In this document: piece by piece, positions 36,081 to 46,483 of the stretch | Layout of the letters: every line of letters starts with the position of its first letter | How positions within the stretch are numbered: the stretch's first letter is position 1 | Origin: Sulfidibacter corallicola | GTDB lineage: Bacteria > Acidobacteriota > Holophagae > Acanthopleuribacterales > Acanthopleuribacteraceae | NCBI RefSeq assembly: GCF_017498545.1 | Contig: NZ_CP071793.1 | Location: 1,736,001-1,800,000, forward strand | DNA length: 64,000 nt | Reading direction: 5' to 3' | Notes under the pieces: generated by a model | Databases searched by the model: none | What the model was told of the DNA's origin: nothing | What the model saw: the letters and a program-made list of their open reading frames with translations, nothing else | Made by a program: the position numbers and the translations under genes

Positions 36081-37460
36081 TCAATTGGCGCGCTGAAAAC
36101 CCGCCGGGATCCCTTCCTCCATGCGTTTGCTGGGCAAATCCTCCGCCTGTTCGGTTAGGGGACGGCCTGGTCCTTCCAACGCTCTTTCCAGCAATTCGAT
36201 GAGGATGTCGTTGATGTCGCGGATGTCGCCCTCGGACAACACCTCGGGGTCGTAGTTGAAAACCAACGAGCGTCCACGTCCATTGTCGATCTCGAGGCAA
36301 GCCACTTCCAGCGGATGGGTGAAGTGCTGGAACGGTAGGTATTTGATCGTGGCCTTTTCGCCATCGAAGAGGTAATCGAAGTTCGGCACCATCAAGGCGT
36401 TGAAACTGACGTCGAACAACGGGCGATTGCCGGTCTTCCCGTTGTGGCATTCCTCGGCGAGATCGGACAGGACACAGGCTCCGGCGCGGTAGTCACCCCG
36501 CAGGTCTCGTCCCATTTCCTTCAAGAGCTCATGCAGCGAAAGGCCGGGTTCATATCGCCAGGGGAAGGGCCGGCAGGAAGCGAATTGACCCGACATGTTT
36601 TTTTGTTTTCGATTGACACGATTGCTCGAAGGCAGGCCCATCACCCAATCCCGCTTGCCGAAGTAATGGCTCAGCGCGGTGCCCAACAACGCCTGAACGA
36701 CGCGCACGGGGTGGTTCTTATTCTCGCGACCGAACGATGCCATCCGCTCGATCATGGCTTCGGACCATTCGAAACAAAACTCCCGGCGTTTCGATGTTCC
36801 CTTGCCAGGTAGGGCGTCGAACAGCGATTCCCTCTTTTTCGGAAGCCGGTTACGCCAGTAGAGACTGCCATCTTTCCGTTCGGTAAATTCCCCTTGGCGC
36901 GCCCATGCCACAAAGGAGGGGCGCTCGGGTTTGGCGGCTTCTCCGTCGAGCAGACCCCGATAGGTGCGCATCACGTCATTGACGAACAGCGCCATGGACC
37001 AACCGTCGCAAACCATGTGATGGCACACAAAGGTCCAGGCCGTGCAGTTCGGTCCCAAAATATAGAGCTTGGAGCGGTAGAGCGGACCGGCGAAAGGGTT
37101 CAAGGGGCCATCGGCAAGATGGGTGGCGTCTTGAACCGCCCAATCGTATGGATCGACCGCGCGAGAGCAGTCCCGGATTTCGATGACGGGTACCACGTGC
37201 CGTTGTTTTTGACGAACGGTGGCACCGTCGCCGCCTCGAACCATCACCATCGAGAGCGCATCGTGGGCGGCAAGAGAGATGCGATACGCTTGAAAAAACA
37301 GCGGCAGTTCCACGGCAGCCGGGATCTTGATCAAGGATCCGATGTTCACGGCCGGCATTTCAGATTTTTCCACCAGGTCAGTCCAAAAAAAGCGTTGATT
37401 GGGGACCAGATCGATCGACGTGTTTTTGGGTTCCGCGTACACGGGGAGATTGGCAGACAT
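36081..37460 (-). CDS. Stand-alone NRPS-type condensation domain protein
   Basis: A 459-residue protein; AAAGGAG six nt before ATG 37460 (MSANLPVYAEP) fixes the start. It is the length of a single condensation domain. The catalytic motif HHxxxDG is intact as CHHMVCDGWSMALF near residue 147, preceded by PLYRSKLYILG and followed by FVAWARQGEF. Later core-like motifs include YFGKRDWVMGLPSSNRV and RPLFDVSFNALM. No adenylation or carrier domain is adjacent, so the acyl or amino donors must come from elsewhere. Free-standing condensation proteins can condense, epimerise or acyl-transfer. It is cytoplasmic. The gene sits alone between repeats and has a long upstream spacer with palindromes. Confidence 0.85.
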   Translation of the reverse strand: MSANLPVYAEPKNTSIDLVPNQRFFWTDLVEKSEMPAVNIGSLIKIPAAVELPLFFQAYRISLAAHDALSMVMVRGGDGATVRQKQRHVVPVIEIRDCSRAVDPYDWAVQDATHLADGPLNPFAGPLYRSKLYILGPNCTAWTFVCHHMVCDGWSMALFVNDVMRTYRGLLDGEAAKPERPSFVAWARQGEFTERKDGSLYWRNRLPKKRESLFDALPGKGTSKRREFCFEWSEAMIERMASFGRENKNHPVRVVQALLGTALSHYFGKRDWVMGLPSSNRVNRKQKNMSGQFASCRPFPWRYEPGLSLHELLKEMGRDLRGDYRAGACVLSDLAEECHNGKTGNRPLFDVSFNALMVPNFDYLFDGEKATIKYLPFQHFTHPLEVACLEIDNGRGRSLVFNYDPEVLSEGDIRDINDILIELLERALEGPGRPLTEQAEDLPSKRMEEGIPAGFQRAN

Positions 37461-38047
37461 GCTTGCTCCTTTTCGTAAATGAGCCCACCTGAGAAAGCGA
37501 GGCACCATGGTTAAGACGCGTTGCCATGGATTCCTGAAAACGAAGAGCCCCTGCGGAGGCGTTCGCGAAGAAAGAGGTCAACCCCGGGGTGAGCTTCCTG
37601 TGGCGCATGCCATTCAACGGAATGGGCTTCAATCAGTCGACGCCTCTCTGTACCGGCCAGGTCCAGCCGATCACGGTTGCTCAGGGAATGTCGGGAATCG
37701 CGAAGAGGGGGTTCGAAAAACATGGAAATGCTCTTGTTTCGGTTTTTATCGATGGTGAGAAAAATTTCAAGATCTAGAAACTAGATTGGCAAAATGTGGA
37801 GACATTATGGAGATTGTGAAGAAAGTGTGGAGATTAAACTGTTTAATATCAGATAGTTAGAACGAATTCGTTCTGCGATGGGACACAATATACCCAAGTG
37901 CTTCCAAAAGGGAAGTAAAATTGGTAACAAAAGTGAGAAAGTCCTCTGGGGGATTGGGAATATTCGTCTTGTCGAAATAGGTGAGAAAAAATGGAAGTGA
38001 GGGCGTCGTCAACCGCGTTTCGTCTCGCTCGAAAAGGAGGGGCCGCC
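37461..38047. other. Divergent spacer, AT-rich, with two palindromes
   Basis: This separates the condensation gene (minus) from the lipoprotein gene (plus). The central 37770-37970 part is markedly AT-rich for this genome, contains palindromes at 37833-37847 and 37859-37874, and a repeated word GTGTGGAGATTA/ATGTGGAGACAT. It probably holds both promoters. Confidence 0.5.
37833..37874. promoter_or_regulatory. Pair of perfect palindromes, candidate operators
   Basis: ATTAAAC-T-GTTTAAT (37833-37847) and AGAACGAATTCGTTCT (37859-37874) are both perfect. The GAAC...GTTC ends of the second recall some LexA boxes, but the spacing (6) is not the standard one. They lie in an AT-rich divergent promoter region. 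Confidence 0.5.
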
Positions 38048-38629
38048 GTGCTTCGTCCGATGTTGGTTCTGCTCGTCGTCGCGTCATTGGTCGCATGTTC
38101 GCCATCGACCCCGCCGCCCCCGCCTGCCTACACCCCCGCGGTGAGTGGCATCACCCACTACGAATTCGATCCCGCGCCACAAGACGTCAGCCCGAAAATG
38201 CACAATTGGATCGTGGTGCTCGACAAGGCCGACAGCGCCGGCGGTGCCTACGAGATCGTTCAGGAAACGGCGCCGCTCTCCGCGGACGGTGAGGTCGGCC
38301 CAGTGGTTTCGGAGGTGTTGATCGAGACCAAGTGGATCGCGGTGAATGCGAAGGGGCTCATCCACTTTCGGTTGCACGTCGGCAACGCGGTGCCCACGGC
38401 GAACATGCTCGCGCCGGGCAATGCCGGCCATCCGGTGGTGTTTTCGGGCATCGGCACGGGCAAGGGGGCGTCGAGCTGGGTGGTGTTGCCAGGCGGGGAG
38501 TTCGAGCGCGTTACGCCGACCACGACCGAAACCGCACTGGTCGGCGGGGCCTGTACCTTCATTCGGTACCTGGTCAAGAACGGGGCGGGGGAGCGGTTCC
38601 AGGCCGACGTGGTCCTGCGCCGTAAATGA
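38048..38629 (+). CDS. Lipoprotein of unknown function
   Basis: A 193-residue protein. AAAGGAGG is 8 nt before GTG 38048, a better start than the ATG at 37991, and gives a short lipoprotein leader MLRPMLVLLVVASLVACSPS with lipobox LVAC (Cys 17). A Pro-rich linker (STPPPPPAYTP) follows. The mature domain is beta-rich (MHNWIVVLDKADSAGGAYEI, GLIHFRLHVGNAVPTANML, ACTFIRYLVKNGAGERF). I do not recognise a family. Confidence 0.7.
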   Translation: MLRPMLVLLVVASLVACSPSTPPPPPAYTPAVSGITHYEFDPAPQDVSPKMHNWIVVLDKADSAGGAYEIVQETAPLSADGEVGPVVSEVLIETKWIAVNAKGLIHFRLHVGNAVPTANMLAPGNAGHPVVFSGIGTGKGASSWVVLPGGEFERVTPTTTETALVGGACTFIRYLVKNGAGERFQADVVLRRK

Positions 38630-39589
38630 TCCACGAACCGGTCCACGAAATCTGTCCACGAAAACTGTCCACTAAAAACTGTCCACTAAAAACACGAAAA
38701 AACACGAAAAAGACACGACTAAGAAAAGGCCCAACTGGGTCGGTTCCTCCCCGCGGTGGATCGCGATCGACATTTTCTGTTTGCCCACGAATCACTCGGA
38801 TTGACACGGATAGACAGGACCCATGGGTGGCTCACGACAGGTGTTTTGAGAAGAGAATGGGATTAACATTATAAATATCAAGTGTTTATGTGGATTTAGT
38901 TGCCGTTTTGAGCCATCGGGTTTGTGTTCGGTCCCGGAAAAAACAACGGGATAGGCCTCGAACGGAATGACAGAGGTCGTATTCGTGTGATCCGTGTGAT
39001 CCGTGGACAAGTCATCAAATGTCGCGTGTGACGTGTCGCCCACCCAGGAACCGAACCCGTCGGCGTTTTGCGCAGCGTTCTCGATCACAGATCTAACATG
39101 CTGGTAAACAAGGGTATGCGTTCCTGAAACCCATCGAAGCAGCGATCGGCTCGCCGAGCAGGCAATGTCGGAAACATCGTTTTCGTGTTTTTTCGTGGAT
39201 TTCGTGGACAAAAGGAGAAATGTCTATTGACAGCGTTGTCATTTGACGTTAGGTTATCCTCAACAATTCATCCGATCCATGCTCGACGCGGGTTCGCGCC
39301 GCTGGGTATCGTCATCTCTCTCCTCGACTTACGCCCGCTTTCGCGACGTACTCGGCCCGCGTCCCCCTGCATCCGACTCCCGTGGAGCACCCGTTCCGGT
39401 CTCCTTGTCCTTTTTTGTCGTGGATGCCTCTCCTGGGGCCGTGCATCCACCCATTGCGGCCGGAACCCTTCGCTCTCTCTGTCCTTTGACGTCTTACCGC
39501 GCACGCGGAACCAGCCATACCGGGCTCGATCCCGTCGGTTCTCCGATGGGGCGCTCCGCGTGCGCCCATTTTTTCTCAAGGAGGGACAT
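38630..39589. other. Long spacer before the cellulose locus
   Basis: 38635-38710 is a run of GTCCAC(G/T)AAA-type short repeats; related words (GATCCGTG, TTCGTGG) recur near 38985 and 39195. No frame here is credible. From 39220 on it is the upstream region of the TonB receptor gene. The reading frame of that gene is open back to 39185, but the product before 39590 looks random and lacks a leader. Confidence 0.5.
39227..39255 (+). promoter_or_regulatory. Possible promoter of the cellulose locus
   Basis: TTGACA (39227-39232), 17-bp spacer, then TAGGTT (39250-39255). The -35 is consensus and the -10 is weak. It would give a leader of about 330 nt before the TonB receptor. Confidence 0.3.
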
Positions 39590-41932
39590 ATGACCATCTT
39601 CTCCCCCTCGAAACGGTTCTTCAGTCTCGTCTTCCCGTTGCTGGCCGGTCTCCTGCTGGCCCAGAGCGACGCACAGCCGGAAAACGAACGAGACAAAGCC
39701 GAAAAGGAATTGGAAACCGTTCAAAGTATTGTCGTTACCGCTCAAAAACGAGAGACCGACCTGCAGAAGACCGCCATCGCCGTGACCGTACTGGACCAGG
39801 AACAGGTTTCGATGAAGGGGTCCCAGGACATTCGCGTCCTGGCCGAAACGGTGCCGTTCGTACACGTGGGTGTCCAGGAAGGGAATTTCGAACTGAACAT
39901 TCGTGGTATCGGCAGCTCCAACAACACCGAGCTGGGCGATCCCGCGGCCGCGCTCCACATGGACGGCGTCTACATCCCGCGACCGCGGGGCTCCGGGGCC
40001 ATGTTCTTCGACCTGGAACGGGTCGAAGTGCTGCGCGGTCCCCAGGGAACCCTCTACGGCCGCAACGCCACGGCGGGTACCATGAACCTGATCAGCAACA
40101 AACCGCGCCTGCAGGAGTTCGAGGCGGGCGTCGAGGTTTCGCTGGGTAACTACAACCATATCAACAGCAAAGCCATGGCCAACATCCCCATCAACCACGC
40201 TGCCGCCATTCGCGTTGCCGGCATGATGGACCGCCACGATCCCTATCTGGAAAACAGCGGCAACGCGGTCACCAACATCACCGGAACCGAGGACGCCGAC
40301 GACCGGGCCGTGCGCGCCCAATGGCTGTGGCAGTTCAACGATCGCGGCACGCTCACGCTGGGCTTCGACCAGGTCCAGCAAAAGGGCAACGGCTATTCGG
40401 GGATCAACGAGTTCGGGGGGAGGGCGGAGGACCCACGCGAAACCAATTACTTCGATCAATTGGTTCACGAATCGGAGAACTCCGGTTACTTCGCCACCCT
40501 CGAGTGGCGCCTGACGCCGGAGCTCCAGTTGGTGGCGCAATTGGGACATCGCGCCGTGGACTACCTCCAGGAAACCGGGGCCAACAGCGCGACCGCCACC
40601 ACGCTCGACTATTCGAAAACCTTCTGGGATGCGGCATCCGATTCGGACACGCTGGAAGTTCGCTTGATGGGGCAGTCGGATCGATTGCGCTGGACCTTCG
40701 GGGGCTTCGCCTTCGAGGAAGAACAGGACGTGTTTCTCGGCAGCACCGCCGATCGCGCCGTGGTCTTCGCCGGCACGGTGTTCGATCAGCCCGTCGTCGA
40801 AACCGACTCGCAGGCCGCCTTCGGCGAGCTCACCTACGCCTTCGACGAGCGCCACTCCCTGACGATCGGGGCGCGCCACACGCGCGATTCCAAGTTCCGC
40901 GAGGGAACCGGTCACATCCTGCTGTTCCAGTACAACGACGGTTCGGCCTACGACACCGGCCATCGCTTCGGTACGCCGGGCTTCCGCTGGTCGGGCGACG
41001 GGCGTGAAGTGGCCCAATACGGCCAAATGGACACACTGCCAGGCCTGATCGGGGACGACCAATCCAACGACTTCGTCAACTTCGGTGAAGCCGATTGGGA
41101 CCACACGGATTACAAGGTCTCCTACGAGTTCCAAATGGATGACGCGCACCTGTTCTACATCACCACCCAAACCGGGTACAAGGCCGGCGGTTTCAACGAC
41201 GGCGACCAGCGCCAAGCCGACAGCGACGTGGTGCAAAACGGCCTGTTCTCCTATGACCCGGAGGAACTCACCTCCTACGAAATCGGTTCCAAGAGCCTGT
41301 TCCGCGACCGTCGGCTGCGCGTCAATCTAGCGCTGTTCCGCTACGACTACGAGAACCAACAGTTCTCCACCGTGCGCGAGACGCCAGCGGGCGGGCGCCT
41401 CCTGTTGACCACCAACGCGGCCGATGCGGTGACTACCGGTTTCGAGTGGGAAACCACCTGGTTCATGGTGCACGGCTTCCGCGCCGACTTCAGCGGGATC
41501 TTCATGAATGCCGAGTTCGATACCTTCGACACCTTCGATACGCGGGTCGGCTTCAACCCCGATGACCTGCCGGAAATCGACCTGGCCGGCAACCAATTGC
41601 CGAAGGCCCCCGACTTCACGTCGCGCCTGGGTCTGAGCCAGCGTCAGGTAGATCGAGCCGGCGGTGTATGGAGCTGGCGCTGTTCGGCTTATGCGCGGGA
41701 TAAGCACTACCTGAACATCTTCAACGATCCCGAGGACGAAGTCGACGGCTACCTGTTGGTGGATGCCGGGCTGGGCTACACCACACCCAACGGCAAGCTC
41801 GAGTTCAACCTGTTCGGCGCCAACCTGGCCGACGAAACCTTCCGCACCAGCCTGATCCAAACACCCTCCCTGCTTCTGGGGTTCTACAACGTGCCGCGGA
41901 CCTACGGCCTGCGGTTGAAGGTCAGCCTGTAA
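39590..41932 (+). CDS. TonB-dependent outer-membrane receptor (cello-oligosaccharide candidate)
   Basis: A 780-residue protein. AAGGAGG directly before ATG 39590 and a signal peptide (FFSLVFPLLAGLLLAQSDAQ) set the start. A TonB-box-like segment VQSIVVTAQKRETDLQKTAI begins the plug, followed by FELNIRGIGSSNNTELGDPA, DLERVEVLRGPQGTLYGRNA and TAGTMNLISNKP. The barrel ends with a typical last strand (YGLRLKVSL). The RxxDLQKTAIAV type is common among carbohydrate and other nutrient receptors of Proteobacteria and Acidobacteriota. There is no SusD partner. The next genes are a sugar symporter, cellobiose phosphorylase and endoglucanase, so cellodextrins are the likely cargo; this is inference from context. 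Confidence 0.9.
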   Translation: MTIFSPSKRFFSLVFPLLAGLLLAQSDAQPENERDKAEKELETVQSIVVTAQKRETDLQKTAIAVTVLDQEQVSMKGSQDIRVLAETVPFVHVGVQEGNFELNIRGIGSSNNTELGDPAAALHMDGVYIPRPRGSGAMFFDLERVEVLRGPQGTLYGRNATAGTMNLISNKPRLQEFEAGVEVSLGNYNHINSKAMANIPINHAAAIRVAGMMDRHDPYLENSGNAVTNITGTEDADDRAVRAQWLWQFNDRGTLTLGFDQVQQKGNGYSGINEFGGRAEDPRETNYFDQLVHESENSGYFATLEWRLTPELQLVAQLGHRAVDYLQETGANSATATTLDYSKTFWDAASDSDTLEVRLMGQSDRLRWTFGGFAFEEEQDVFLGSTADRAVVFAGTVFDQPVVETDSQAAFGELTYAFDERHSLTIGARHTRDSKFREGTGHILLFQYNDGSAYDTGHRFGTPGFRWSGDGREVAQYGQMDTLPGLIGDDQSNDFVNFGEADWDHTDYKVSYEFQMDDAHLFYITTQTGYKAGGFNDGDQRQADSDVVQNGLFSYDPEELTSYEIGSKSLFRDRRLRVNLALFRYDYENQQFSTVRETPAGGRLLLTTNAADAVTTGFEWETTWFMVHGFRADFSGIFMNAEFDTFDTFDTRVGFNPDDLPEIDLAGNQLPKAPDFTSRLGLSQRQVDRAGGVWSWRCSAYARDKHYLNIFNDPEDEVDGYLLVDAGLGYTTPNGKLEFNLFGANLADETFRTSLIQTPSLLLGFYNVPRTYGLRLKVSL

Positions 41933-42150
41933 TTCACTGGTCCCGTGACCCTCCGTTCCCGGGAAAAGCGAATGCCGCGTTGTCTCCTGGACCTCCTCCC
42001 GAACACGAGGCCGACGTCTCCCCCCCAAACCCGCCCGTGTTCGACCCGCGTTTCCTCGATCCGCCGGCACCCTCCGGCGGATCGAGGGGACGAGGGCCAG
42101 GAACGGTTCGACACGACGCACCGCCCATCCGACACCGCAAAGGACATCCC

Positions 42151-44004
42151 ATGCAACTAAGTGCCATCGATCTATCCATCATCGCCGCCTACCTTCTCTC
42201 CACGGTGGTGATCGGGCTCTGGGTTCGACGTCGCGCCGCAAAGGACCTGGACGCCTATTACCTCGGCGGTCGGACCTTGCCCTGGTACATGCTCAGTCTT
42301 TCCAACGCCTCGGGCATGTTCGACATCTCCGGAACCATGTGGTTGGTGACGCTCGGCTTCGTGTACGGCCTGAAGAGTATCTGGATCCCCTGGATCTGGC
42401 CGGTCTTCAACCAGGTGTTCCTGATGGTCTACCTCTCGGCCTGGCTGCGGCGCTCCAACGTGTTGACCGGCGCCGAGTGGATCACCACCCGGTTTGGCGA
42501 CGGGCCGGGTGCCCGCGCCAGTCACATGGTGGTGGTGATCTTCGCCGTCTGCAGCGTGATCGGCTTTCTGACCTACGGCTTCGTGGGCATCGGCAAATTC
42601 ATCGAGGTCTTCGTTCCCTGGGAGACGGTGGCGCCCTACCTGCCCTTCACCATCGCCGCGGAACACGGACCTCACGTCTACGGGATCCTGTTCACGTCCA
42701 TCGCCACCTTCTACGTGATGATGGGCGGCATGCTGGGCGTGGTGTGGACGGATCTGATCCAGTTCCTGATCATGACGCTGGCCGCGCTGATCATCGGCCT
42801 GATCGCCATGAACAGCGTGCCCGATGCGATGCTCCAGGCGGCCTTGCCCGAAGGTTGGGATTCGCCCTTCTTCGGCTGGCGCCTCGATCTGGATTGGTCG
42901 CAGACCATCGCCGAGGTCAACGCCAAGATGGCCAGCGACGGCTACGGGCTGTTTGGTGCGCTGGTCATGATGATGCTGTTCAAGGGCGTCCTCGTCAGCG
43001 CCGCCGGACCCGCACCCAACTACGACATGCAGAAAATCCTGGCGACCCGCTCACCGCGCGAGGCGGCCCTCATGAGCGGATTCGTGTCGGTGGTCCTGAT
43101 GCCCATCCGCTACTTCATGGTGGCCGGGTTTTGCGTGCTGGCCCTGGTCTACTTCGACCGTCTCGACTTGATGGTGGGCGGGACCTTGGACTTCGAGAAC
43201 ATCCTGCCCGCCGCCATCGTGGAATTCGTGCCCCTGGGCGTGACCGGCCTGCTGTTGGCCGGCCTGATCGCGGCCTTCATGTCCACCTTCGCCTCGACCG
43301 TCAACGCCGCGCCGGCCTACCTGGTCAACGATCTCTACCGGCGTTACATCAATCCCAACGCGAGCACCAAGCGCTTGATCTACGCCAGTTATGCGGTGTC
43401 GGCCGGCGTGGTGCTGCTCAGCACCATGATCGGGCTCTACGTCGAAAGCATCAACAGCGTGCTGCAGTGGCTGGTTTCGGGACTCTGGGGCGGCTATGCG
43501 GCCGCCAACGTGCTCAAGTGGTATTGGTGGCGTTTCAACGGCTATGGCTTCTTCGGGGGGATGGCGAGCGGCATCGTCTGCGCGCTGGCCTTTCCGCCGC
43601 TGCTGGGCCCGCTGTTCCCCTCGGTGGCTTCCGACATCCTGCCCCTGTACCTGTTTCCGCTGTTGCTCCTGGTCTCCGGGGGGACCAGCATCGCCATCAG
43701 CCTGCTCACCGAACCCGACGACCTGGCGACCCTGACCCAGTTCTACAAGACTGTTCGACCTTGGGGCTTTTGGGCGCCGATCCACCGACTGGTGGTGGCG
43801 CAGGAGCCCGAATTCCAGCGAAACCAGGCCTTCCGGCGGGACATGATGAACGTCTTGCTCGGCATCATCGCCCAAACCGCGCTGGTCGCGCTTCCCATTT
43901 TCATCGTGATCAAGGAGGAATTCTCGGTGGCTCTGACCTTGGTGCTGATTGCACTCTGTCTCGGAGTCCTGAAGAAGACATGGTATGACAAACTCGAATG
44001 TTGA
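42151..44004 (+). CDS. Sodium/solute symporter (SSS family)
   Basis: A 617-residue inner-membrane protein starting at ATG 42151 with AAGGA upstream, and about 13-14 hydrophobic helices. SSS hallmarks include [20 protein letters not shown] with [29 protein letters not shown] and [20 protein letters not shown]. It probably imports a sugar with Na+. It overlaps the phosphorylase gene by 20 nt, so co-translation is expected, and the two together would bring in and phosphorolyse cellobiose. Confidence 0.9.
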   Translation: MQLSAIDLSIIAAYLLSTVVIGLWVRRRAAKDLDAYYLGGRTLPWYMLSLSNASGMFDISGTMWLVTLGFVYGLKSIWIPWIWPVFNQVFLMVYLSAWLRRSNVLTGAEWITTRFGDGPGARASHMVVVIFAVCSVIGFLTYGFVGIGKFIEVFVPWETVAPYLPFTIAAEHGPHVYGILFTSIATFYVMMGGMLGVVWTDLIQFLIMTLAALIIGLIAMNSVPDAMLQAALPEGWDSPFFGWRLDLDWSQTIAEVNAKMASDGYGLFGALVMMMLFKGVLVSAAGPAPNYDMQKILATRSPREAALMSGFVSVVLMPIRYFMVAGFCVLALVYFDRLDLMVGGTLDFENILPAAIVEFVPLGVTGLLLAGLIAAFMSTFASTVNAAPAYLVNDLYRRYINPNASTKRLIYASYAVSAGVVLLSTMIGLYVESINSVLQWLVSGLWGGYAAANVLKWYWWRFNGYGFFGGMASGIVCALAFPPLLGPLFPSVASDILPLYLFPLLLLVSGGTSIAISLLTEPDDLATLTQFYKTVRPWGFWAPIHRLVVAQEPEFQRNQAFRRDMMNVLLGIIAQTALVALPIFIVIKEEFSVALTLVLIALCLGVLKKTWYDKLEC

Positions 44005-46483
44005 TTGCTACACCAAACCCGCGGACCTCACCCGCGTGCATTTCGGCCATTTCGACGATCCCGCCCGTGAATACGTCATTCGCACCCCGCGGACACCCTA
44101 CCCGTGGATCAACTACCTCGGCAACGATCGTTTTCTGGGGCTGATCTCCAACACCGGCGGCGGTTACGCCTTTTATCGCGATGCCAAGCTGCGACGCCTC
44201 ACGCGCTATCGGTACAACGGGATTCCGCTGGATCAGGGCGGCCGCTACTTCTACCTGCGGGAGGGCGCCGATATCTGGTCGCCGGGCTGGCAACCGGTTC
44301 GCGTCGACTTGGACAGTTACACCTGTCGCCATGGCCTGGGCTACACCCGCATCGAGGGCGTGCGCCGCGATATCTCGGCGGAACTGCTGTGCTTCGTGCC
44401 CCTGGACGCCTCGGTGGAGATCCAGGCGTTGACCCTGCGCAACCAGAGCGATCGACCACGTCGGCTCCAACTCTTCTCCTTCTTGGAATGGTGCCTCTGG
44501 AACGCCTTGGACGACAGCACCAATTTCCAGCGCAACTTCTCGACGGGCGAGGTCTGGGTGGAGGGCTCGATCCTGTGTCACACCACCGAATACCGCGAAC
44601 GCCGCAACCATTTCGCCTTTTATTCGGTGAATCGCGCCATCGACGGCTTCGACACCGATCGCGATGCTTTTCTGGGCGCCTACGGTGGGCTGGACGCACC
44701 GGCCGTGGTCGTTGCCGGCAGCCCGCGCAACTCGATCGCCTGTGGCTGGTCGCCGGTGGCCTCCCACGCCATCACCGTGGAGCTCGAACCCGGCGAGAGT
44801 CAGGAGTTGGTCTTCCTGTTGGGGTACGTGGAGAACCCACCCGAGCGCAAATGGACCGCCGAGGGCGAGATCGATTTGAGCGAAGTGCACCGGCTGAAGG
44901 CGCGCTACGCCCACAGCGAGGCGGTGGCGGAGGCCTTCGAGGCGTTGCGCCGGCACTGGCAAGCGCAGTTGGGCCGGTTCGAACTGCGGTCCGAAGATTC
45001 GCGCCTGAACCGACTGGCCAACACCTGGGCGCCCTACCAATGTGCCGTGACGTTCCACGTTTCCCGCAGTGCCTCGCTGTTCGAATCGGGGATCTCGCGC
45101 GGCATCGGGTTTCGCGATTCGAACCAGGACCTCCTGGGTTCGGTTCACGCGGTTCCCGACTTGGCGAGATCGCGCATTTTGGACCTGGCCGCGGTCCAGT
45201 TCCGCGACGGCGGCGCCTTTCACCAGTACCAACCGCTGACCAAGCGGGGCAACAGCTCGATCGGCAGCGGTTTCAACGACGATCCGCTCTGGCTGATTCT
45301 GTCGACGGCGGCCTACTTGCGCGAAACCGGTGATTTTGCCGTCCTGGAGGCTTCGACGCCCTTCGCGGATGCGCCCGACCAACCGGCGACCCTGTTCGAT
45401 CACCTCCATGCGTCGTTCCGGCATGTCGTCGAGCATCTGGGGCCGCATGGGTTGCCGCTGATCGGGCGCGCCGATTGGAACGACTGCATGAACCTCAACA
45501 GTTTCTCCAAGGACCCGGACGAGTCGTTCCAGACCGGGGCCATTCGCGGGCAGGGCGTCGCCGAGTCGTTGATGATCGCCGGCCTCTTTCTCTACACCGG
45601 TCGCGATTTCGTGGAGATGTGCCGGCGCACGGGGCGTTGCGAGCTCGCCGAATGGGCCCGCGGCCGATTGGCCGACATGCGACGTGCGGTGGATCGCCAC
45701 GGCTGGGACGGGCGTTGGTTCCTCCGCGCCTACCGTCACGACGGCCAGAAGGTGGGTTCGAGTGAAAACCGCGAGGGGCAGATCTTCATCGAACCGCAGG
45801 GATGGTGCATCATGGGCGGTATCGGCCTGGAGGACGGCCGCGCCGAACGGGCCCTCGACGCGGTGGGTGCCCTGCTGGACAGCGAGCACGGCATCGTCCT
45901 GTTGTATCCGGCCTATTCGCGTTACGACGCGGCGCTCGGCGAAATTTCGTCCTATCCCCAAGGTTACAAGGAAAACGGCGCGGTGTTCTGTCACACCAAT
46001 CCCTGGATCGTGATCGCCGAGACCCTGCTGGGTCGCGGCGATCGGGCCTACGCGTACTTCTGCAAGACGGCGCCGCCGTGGCGGGAAGCCCACGCCGAGC
46101 GCCACAAAACGGAACCCTACGTCTACGCCCAGATGATCGCGGGCAAGGAGGCCGCCAGGGCAGGTGAGGCCAAGAACTCCTGGCTGACGGGGACCGCGGC
46201 CTGGAGTTACTACGCCATGACCCAGTTCATTTTGGGGATTCGCCCCGATTTCGACGGCCTGCGCATCGACCCGTGCATTCCGCGAAGGTGGTCCGGATTC
46301 CAGGTGACCCGCGAATTCCGCGGTGCCACCTACCACATCGACATCCTCAACCCGTCGCGCGTCAGCAAGGGCGTCGCCGCCATCACGGTGGACGGCGAGT
46401 CGGTGTCGGGCAACCTGCTTCCCGTGTTCGCGGCCGGCTCCGTGCACCGGGTCCAGGTCACCATGGGGAGGGACGGGTCATGA
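43985..46483 (+). CDS. Cellobiose phosphorylase (GH94)
   Basis: An 832-residue cytoplasmic enzyme of normal GH94 size. The N-terminal sandwich opens with [28 protein letters not shown] and [20 protein letters not shown], the cellobiose-phosphorylase pattern. The (alpha/alpha)6 barrel contains [20 protein letters not shown] and the catalytic region [14 protein letters not shown] (DWND at about 497-500). Downstream are [18 protein letters not shown] and the phosphate-site-like [14 protein letters not shown]. The reaction is cellobiose + Pi to glucose 1-phosphate + glucose, saving one ATP per disaccharide. Closely related chitobiose or cellobionate phosphorylases cannot be wholly excluded. It overlaps the symporter upstream by 20 nt and the GH9 gene downstream by 4 nt. 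Confidence 0.93.
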   Translation: MTNSNVDCYTKPADLTRVHFGHFDDPAREYVIRTPRTPYPWINYLGNDRFLGLISNTGGGYAFYRDAKLRRLTRYRYNGIPLDQGGRYFYLREGADIWSPGWQPVRVDLDSYTCRHGLGYTRIEGVRRDISAELLCFVPLDASVEIQALTLRNQSDRPRRLQLFSFLEWCLWNALDDSTNFQRNFSTGEVWVEGSILCHTTEYRERRNHFAFYSVNRAIDGFDTDRDAFLGAYGGLDAPAVVVAGSPRNSIACGWSPVASHAITVELEPGESQELVFLLGYVENPPERKWTAEGEIDLSEVHRLKARYAHSEAVAEAFEALRRHWQAQLGRFELRSEDSRLNRLANTWAPYQCAVTFHVSRSASLFESGISRGIGFRDSNQDLLGSVHAVPDLARSRILDLAAVQFRDGGAFHQYQPLTKRGNSSIGSGFNDDPLWLILSTAAYLRETGDFAVLEASTPFADAPDQPATLFDHLHASFRHVVEHLGPHGLPLIGRADWNDCMNLNSFSKDPDESFQTGAIRGQGVAESLMIAGLFLYTGRDFVEMCRRTGRCELAEWARGRLADMRRAVDRHGWDGRWFLRAYRHDGQKVGSSENREGQIFIEPQGWCIMGGIGLEDGRAERALDAVGALLDSEHGIVLLYPAYSRYDAALGEISSYPQGYKENGAVFCHTNPWIVIAETLLGRGDRAYAYFCKTAPPWREAHAERHKTEPYVYAQMIAGKEAARAGEAKNSWLTGTAAWSYYAMTQFILGIRPDFDGLRIDPCIPRRWSGFQVTREFRGATYHIDILNPSRVSKGVAAITVDGESVSGNLLPVFAAGSVHRVQVTMGRDGS

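Noticed and set aside
37859..37874. LexA box
   Set aside because: The GAAC/GTTC half-sites are separated by 6 bases, not the usual 4 or 5, and the flanking genes are not SOS-like; kept only as an unnamed palindrome.
39185..39589. N-terminal extension of the TonB receptor frame
   Set aside because: Residues before the ATG at 39590 look random, and the ribosome site and signal peptide are at 39590.
43910..46447. 845-codon frame antisense to the cellobiose phosphorylase gene
   Set aside because: It is a typical GC-rich shadow: low-complexity His/Arg/Gly-rich product with no domain, while the plus strand encodes a clear GH94 enzyme.
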